20,153 bases of DNA from an uncultured Porphyromonadaceae bacterium (GTDB taxonomy: Bacteria > Bacteroidota > Bacteroidia > Bacteroidales > Muribaculaceae). The stretch lies in the NCBI GenBank assembly GCA_947174735.1, contig CAMWKC010000009.1, positions 1-20,153 on the forward strand. Direction: 5' to 3'. Under the pieces are notes generated by a model. It searched no databases. It worked only from the letters and a program-made list of their open reading frames with translations, and was not told the origin of the DNA. Made by a program: the position numbers and the translations under genes. Position 1 is the stretch's first letter. Each line of letters starts with the position of its first letter. This document shows, in pieces, positions 15,414-20,153 of this stretch.

Positions 15414-17132
15414 TTAATAACCGGGATTCTGAATCAGATTGTGGTTTGTGTCGATAGCCTTTCTCGGCACAGGGAAAATAGTGGTATGTGCATCGGTATC
15501 GGCCTGTTTATCCCACCATATACCTGAGTTGAACATACGGAAACGTATGAGATCTGTGCGACGGCGACTCTCTGCAAAGAATTCGCGTCCCCATTCATCG
15601 AGTAGTTCCTGTTCGCTAAGGTCTACATTGCCTTCAGGTGCGTAGAGATTGGATTGCCATGACTCCGTTGGGTAATTACGTTTACGTACACTGTTGAGTA
15701 ACTTTGCCGCCTCATCGGTACGACCGCTGCGGAATTTGCATTCAGCCAGAGAATATATCACTTCGGCGAGACGTATTTCTACAAAATCGGATTCTATCTG
15801 ACCGGCATCTTCGTCGCTATAGAAAGGATATTTGGCAAAGTGATAACCTGAGTTGTGATCTCCGCTTTGGAGATTACTGGTCTTATCCTGCGGCCACTCA
15901 TCTTCGGCAAGGCCGCTGAAATGTCCGACTGCATCGCGTATATTTAACTCATAATTGCCGTATGGATCGGTGATATATTCTTCGCCTTCCTTGATTGAAG
16001 GAAGTTTACCGAATATAAACAGTCCTTCACGAGTACTGTTGCCAAGATTACGGTACAGTTTCAGACGTACATCTTCCGGATAGTTACGGAATTTCTGTAC
16101 CGTGTTACCTAATGTATAGGAATACAGATTACCGCTAAGGTCATAACTCGGTGTGCAGGCATATTTGCAGTTATGGTCGCCTGCCTCGGCTTTGGTATCA
16201 CCGACGTAGTAGCGGAACTGAGACGGGGTGCTCCACCAGTATGTATCGCCTTGATAATGCCAGAATGTATAACCTTGCGAAGCGGGAAAGGCAAATATAA
16301 CCTCAGGACAGTTTTCATTGTTCCAGTCGAACGGAGCATCCCAGCGGTCAGCTAAGGAATATGAGCCGAATTCACCGTCGAGTATCCGTTGGGCCCATTC
16401 CGTACACTTATCGAAGCGGGCGGTTCCGGTCCATATTTCTGAGTTGAGGTAGATACGTACAAGGAGAGCTGCGGCTCCGGCTTTGTTCCATTGTGCCTGA
16501 TATATTTCGTTACCGCCGTTACCTGTTTTGACTGACAGGAGATCGACACACTCGATCAGTTCAGCTTCTATGAAGTCAAAGAGTTCCTGCGGCGACACCT
16601 GACCTTTGGAGTTAAGGCTGACGTCTTTGCTTATGGCAAGCGGTACATTACGGAAACTGTCGAGAAGACGGATATAAAACCATGCGCGAAGTACGCGGCT
16701 CTGGGCCTTAAGATTGTTGAATTCCTCTTCAGTAAATCCGAATCTGTCAGCCGAAAGCGTCTGGAGGTCATCGAGGACATAGTTAGCCTGCATGATACCC
16801 TGAAAACAACCGTTCCATTCTGTTTCGATTGTGCCTTCTTCAACGGTCCATGTGTGATAGTGATAACGGCGCCATAAGCCTCCGTCATCCCACCAGCCGT
16901 CACGCGACGGGGTTATAAGCTGGTCAGCGCTGAGTTCATTGAGCACGTGGCGACTCTGAATACTCCAAAATCCGTGCTCGAACGGACGAAATACCGCACG
17001 TATTACGTCGTTGCGTGTGTTATAGTAGTTACCGGAAGAAACCTGGTCGTATACGGTTTCATCAAGATCTGTGCAGCTTGTCAGCGAGAGAGCACCTAAA
17101 GCCAGAGCTGCTATATATGAACGTAGTTTCAT
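15414..17132 (-). CDS. susD: SusD/RagB-family outer membrane glycan-binding lipoprotein
   Basis: SusD-like lipoproteins sit on the cell surface as a lid over the SusC transporter and capture oligosaccharides. The 572-residue product has a lipobox LTSC (lipidated C20) followed by TDLDE, the start typical of the family. Helical TPR-like segments carry ANYVLDDL and LNSVRKRNYP, and the family hallmark EWGREFFAESRRRTDLIR lies at 513-530. The protein ends NPGY, as SusD members commonly do. Length is normal and no break is seen. It is rich in surface-type aromatic stretches (for example WWDDGGLWRRYHYHTW near 80-95) that may contact sugar. It follows susC after 22 bases. The true ligand is unknown; the GH97 neighbour points to alpha-glucan. 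The symbol names the family. Confidence 0.96.
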   Translation of the reverse strand: MKLRSYIAALALGALSLTSCTDLDETVYDQVSSGNYYNTRNDVIRAVFRPFEHGFWSIQSRHVLNELSADQLITPSRDGWWDDGGLWRRYHYHTWTVEEGTIETEWNGCFQGIMQANYVLDDLQTLSADRFGFTEEEFNNLKAQSRVLRAWFYIRLLDSFRNVPLAISKDVSLNSKGQVSPQELFDFIEAELIECVDLLSVKTGNGGNEIYQAQWNKAGAAALLVRIYLNSEIWTGTARFDKCTEWAQRILDGEFGSYSLADRWDAPFDWNNENCPEVIFAFPASQGYTFWHYQGDTYWWSTPSQFRYYVGDTKAEAGDHNCKYACTPSYDLSGNLYSYTLGNTVQKFRNYPEDVRLKLYRNLGNSTREGLFIFGKLPSIKEGEEYITDPYGNYELNIRDAVGHFSGLAEDEWPQDKTSNLQSGDHNSGYHFAKYPFYSDEDAGQIESDFVEIRLAEVIYSLAECKFRSGRTDEAAKLLNSVRKRNYPTESWQSNLYAPEGNVDLSEQELLDEWGREFFAESRRRTDLIRFRMFNSGIWWDKQADTDAHTTIFPVPRKAIDTNHNLIQNPGY

Positions 17133-17154
17133 TGTGGTCGTTATTGGTCAGGTA

Positions 17155-20136
17155 TCAGAAATCAAGTTGTACGCCGAAAATGAACTGACGGCATGAGGGA
17201 TAATATGTACGTGAGCCTGTGGCACCGGGAGTAAGACCGTTGGTCTGGAATGATGACGGGTCCACACCGCTGTATGAAGTGATTGTAAACAGATTTTTAG
17301 CTGTGAATGTCAAACGCAGACTGTCAAGGAAACGTTTGTTTATGTTGAAAGTGTATCCGAGAGTAAGAGCATCAAGTTTCACATAGTCGCCTTTTTCCAG
17401 ATAATAATCGGTGACTTCCTGGCTTCCTTTCAAGACATCATACTTGGTGTAAGCTTTCTCCATAACGTTGCCCATAAACGACTGATGACCATAGTAGAAA
17501 TCATGAATATTGAAGATATCGTAACCGAAAGCTCCGCGGAAAAACAGTGAGAGGTCAAAATTCCTGTAACGGAATGTGTGAGTCATAGAAGCTGTGAACT
17601 TAGGAAGACCGTTACCTACAATTGTTCTATCCTCTTCTGTACCTTCTGAAGCAAGCTTGATATTGCCGTCTTTATCATAGATTGCCCAGTTGCCGTTCTC
17701 ATCAATACCGGCGTAGCGGTACATGTAGAAGTTACCGAGGCGTTTGCCCTGTTCAATGCGCTGAAGGTTATGGAAGGGGTATGGATCTTCGGTACCTACC
17801 ATATCATAATAGTCCTGACCTACATACTCGGAATTGCTGAAATTGACAAACTTATTGTCCATCGTAGCACCAACGAAGTCGATGGTGTAGTTGAAATCGT
17901 GCGTGGTTACTGCATTCCAACGTATGTCGAATTCAAAACCGGAGTTGCGCATTGTGCCTACATTCACAAAAGTTGAGCTGAACAGATAGGGTGGTACCGA
18001 TACATCATAGTCACCGAGCAGGTCCTGCTGATTACGTGTATAATAGTTGAGAGACCCGTAAACCTTATTTCCAAATAGACCGAAATCAATACCTATGTTC
18101 CAGTTCTTGGCCTTCTCCCAGCGCAGATCGGGGTTGACGTTCTTACCGGGACCCCATACCTGATAATACTTACCTTGATAATAGTAATATCCGAAACCGC
18201 TCATTGTATTCAGAGACATATAGCTGCTGAAGTCCTGATTACCTGTCTCGCCATAGTCACCGCGTACTTTCAGTTCGTTCAGCCATTCAAAGTCGCGCAT
18301 GAACGGTTCTTCTGATAATCTCCAGCCTAAAGAGAAAGCTGGGAAATTACCCCATTTATGGTTGGCACCGAATTTTGACGAGCCTTCGTGTCTTAGTGAG
18401 GCGGTGGCAATATAACGTCCCTGCCAGTCATAGCTTACACGGCCGAAGAAGGCTATGAGCTTGCAGTCGTTCTTATAAGACCCTATACCTACATGGCCTT
18501 CTTCAACGGCCCACTGTCCGGAACCGAGATTGTTGGCACCCAGACCGTCGTTAGGAAAGTCCTTGTTGTCTGCATTCACACCTGAATACTGGCTGTATTG
18601 GTATGAATAACCTACCATAGCCTTTATATTGTGATTATTGAATGAACCGGTATAGTTTCCTAACCATTCCAGACTGCGCTGGAATCCTTTTGAGTAACTA
18701 CGTGAGCCTTCTCCGTCGTAGCCGTTGTTCTGTGAAAGAGTGGAAGTCGAAGGACGAAACCAGTAGTTGAAATTGGAGTCCTCATGATCAGCTACAGTCA
18801 CCTGCGTATTAAGTGTCTGTGAAGGCCAGCTTTCTTTGGCGAACAGTGGTAATAGATTTAATTTGACGGTTGCATCGGTTTCAAGAAGCTTTGTAGTAGC
18901 CGAGTTGTCTTCGAGAGCCATCATTTCGACAGGATTATAACCTGCTGTCTGACCTGTAAAGTTGGTATACTGAGCTGTTTCTGTGTCCCATATAGGAGTA
19001 GTGGGATTTGCTTCCAGTGCGTTGCGGAACACATCCCATGAAGCTATTTTACGTTCTATAATGCGGGGAGCGACATTGAGGTTGAAGGTAAGCAGACCGC
19101 CCTTTGTAGTATGATTGACTGAAGCACGGCCGCCGAATTCCTCACGGTTTGAGTAGCGATCCACACCGTTCTGATTACGGTAATCGACTGTGGCGCGGTA
19201 ATTGGTCTTTTCGTTACCACCGCTGATACTTACGGTATGTGATGTTCCCCAGCCTGTACGTGTGACAGCGTCAATCCAGTCGTCATTACCGCCGAGGTCC
19301 ACACCGTTTACCGCATCAGCCCTGAGGGTACGGTAAGATTCGGCATCGAGCATTTTCAGTTCATGGTTGGCTACATTGGCGGTAACAGAACCTATATAGG
19401 AAGTATGCACAGCGCCGTCACGCGAACCTTTTTTAGTAGTGACTACTATCACACCGTTTGAACCTCTGGTGCCGTATATAGCTGCCGCCGCACCGTCTTT
19501 AAGAATATCGAAACTGGCAATGTCATTAGGATTGAGGTTTGTGAGGTTGCCGCCGGGCACTCCGTCTATTACAATCAACGGACCAAGACCTGCCGAACGC
19601 GATGAAACGCCGCGTATCTGAATCGAAGCCTGATTATTCGGGTCGCCTACACCTGTATTGGTAATTGAGACACCGGGAACTTTACCCTGAATCATCATGG
19701 TAGGGTCAAGTGAACTTGACGCAAGAAAATCTTCTGAGCCTATGTGTGCTACTGTTGAAGTAACCTCTTTTTTATCCATTGTGCCGTAGCCTACCACAAC
19801 GACTTCGTCAAGAAGGCTGGCATCTTCAGTCATACGTATCTCTATTACACTACGGCCTCCGAGTTTTACCTCCTGTGTCTTGTATCCGACATAACTGGCG
19901 ATAAGAGTAGCCTTCTCACTGACTCCTTTCAGAGTAAATTCACCATCAATATTGGTGGCATCTGCGATAGTGGAGTCTTTTACTCTCACCGTGGCCCCGA
20001 TCAGCGGTTCCTCAGTCGAGGCGTCTATTACCACGCCTTTGACTTCTATGTTCTGTGCTATAGCCGGGATATTGTGGCCGGCGATAGTAAGCAGAAGAAG
20101 CATGAAAAATAACTTAATGTGCATTACGGTTTTCAT
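17155..20136 (-). CDS. susC: SusC/RagA-family TonB-dependent outer membrane transporter
   Basis: SusC-like proteins import glycan fragments through the outer membrane using TonB energy, paired with SusD. The 993-residue product has a signal peptide (cleavage after AIA, about residue 27), a carboxypeptidase-regulatory-like domain (about 30-105, GVVIDASTEEPLIGATVRV), the SusC hallmark and TonB-box region LDEVVVVGYG (109-118), a plug domain (about 120-235 with IQIRG and PLIVIDGVPGG) and a 22-strand-type barrel ending in Phe (FGVQLDF), the usual outer-membrane assembly signal. There is no N-terminal STN domain, so anti-sigma signalling by this protein is not expected. ATG at 20136 was chosen because it gives a full signal peptide; Met5 is an alternative. 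It is first in the operon with susD, the SusE/F-like gene and GH97. Its promoter lies outside the window (only 17 bases remain). Confidence 0.97.
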   Translation of the reverse strand: MKTVMHIKLFFMLLLLTIAGHNIPAIAQNIEVKGVVIDASTEEPLIGATVRVKDSTIADATNIDGEFTLKGVSEKATLIASYVGYKTQEVKLGGRSVIEIRMTEDASLLDEVVVVGYGTMDKKEVTSTVAHIGSEDFLASSSLDPTMMIQGKVPGVSITNTGVGDPNNQASIQIRGVSSRSAGLGPLIVIDGVPGGNLTNLNPNDIASFDILKDGAAAAIYGTRGSNGVIVVTTKKGSRDGAVHTSYIGSVTANVANHELKMLDAESYRTLRADAVNGVDLGGNDDWIDAVTRTGWGTSHTVSISGGNEKTNYRATVDYRNQNGVDRYSNREEFGGRASVNHTTKGGLLTFNLNVAPRIIERKIASWDVFRNALEANPTTPIWDTETAQYTNFTGQTAGYNPVEMMALEDNSATTKLLETDATVKLNLLPLFAKESWPSQTLNTQVTVADHEDSNFNYWFRPSTSTLSQNNGYDGEGSRSYSKGFQRSLEWLGNYTGSFNNHNIKAMVGYSYQYSQYSGVNADNKDFPNDGLGANNLGSGQWAVEEGHVGIGSYKNDCKLIAFFGRVSYDWQGRYIATASLRHEGSSKFGANHKWGNFPAFSLGWRLSEEPFMRDFEWLNELKVRGDYGETGNQDFSSYMSLNTMSGFGYYYYQGKYYQVWGPGKNVNPDLRWEKAKNWNIGIDFGLFGNKVYGSLNYYTRNQQDLLGDYDVSVPPYLFSSTFVNVGTMRNSGFEFDIRWNAVTTHDFNYTIDFVGATMDNKFVNFSNSEYVGQDYYDMVGTEDPYPFHNLQRIEQGKRLGNFYMYRYAGIDENGNWAIYDKDGNIKLASEGTEEDRTIVGNGLPKFTASMTHTFRYRNFDLSLFFRGAFGYDIFNIHDFYYGHQSFMGNVMEKAYTKYDVLKGSQEVTDYYLEKGDYVKLDALTLGYTFNINKRFLDSLRLTFTAKNLFTITSYSGVDPSSFQTNGLTPGATGSRTYYPSCRQFIFGVQLDF

Positions 20137-20153
20137 GTTGATTCTGTTTGTTT

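Overview
The window looks like chromosomal DNA of a Bacteroidales species, plausibly in or near Muribaculaceae (order fairly sure, family a guess). The grounds are a SusC/SusD pair with a GH97 glucosidase, surface lipoproteins with LTSC/LTGC lipoboxes, two promoters of the Bacteroides type (TTTG, 19 bp, TAnnTTTG), and A-rich rather than Shine-Dalgarno start regions.

Layout. Bases 1-54 are six perfect copies of a 9-bp tandem repeat that run off the left edge and carry the stop codon of a minus-strand GT4 glycosyltransferase gene (51-1193). Two hairpins lie at 1495-1594, next to a small minus-strand gene for an Ala-rich protein with 7- and 11-residue repeats (1637-1984). From 2462 to 10409 five housekeeping genes run on the plus strand: ybeY, mnmG, apt, uvrC and rnr. 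The 417-bp gap between mnmG and apt holds five near-identical 16-bp palindromes that match the ParB-binding centromere site parS. This is the most striking non-coding feature of the window and suggests that this locus is the chromosomal partition centromere, probably near the replication origin.

From 10480 to 20136 the DNA is devoted to glycans. A secreted (alpha/alpha)6-type glycosidase with C-terminal beta domains (10480-12780) faces a polysaccharide utilization operon on the minus strand, read susC (20136-17155), susD (17132-15414), a very short SusE/SusF-like lipoprotein (15400-14951) and a SusB-type GH97 alpha-glucosidase (14949-12943). A two-way terminator hairpin separates the converging units. 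SusC/SusD would import alpha-glucan fragments across the outer membrane, the small lipoprotein would bind glycan at the cell surface, and GH97 would release glucose in the periplasm or at a membrane.

No tRNA, rRNA, CRISPR array, insertion sequence or phage gene was recognised. No wholly new multi-gene system is evident. The items most worth checking are the parS cluster, the 17-bp sequence shared by the apt and uvrC upstream regions, the 11-mer repeat protein and the one-module SusE/F-like lipoprotein.
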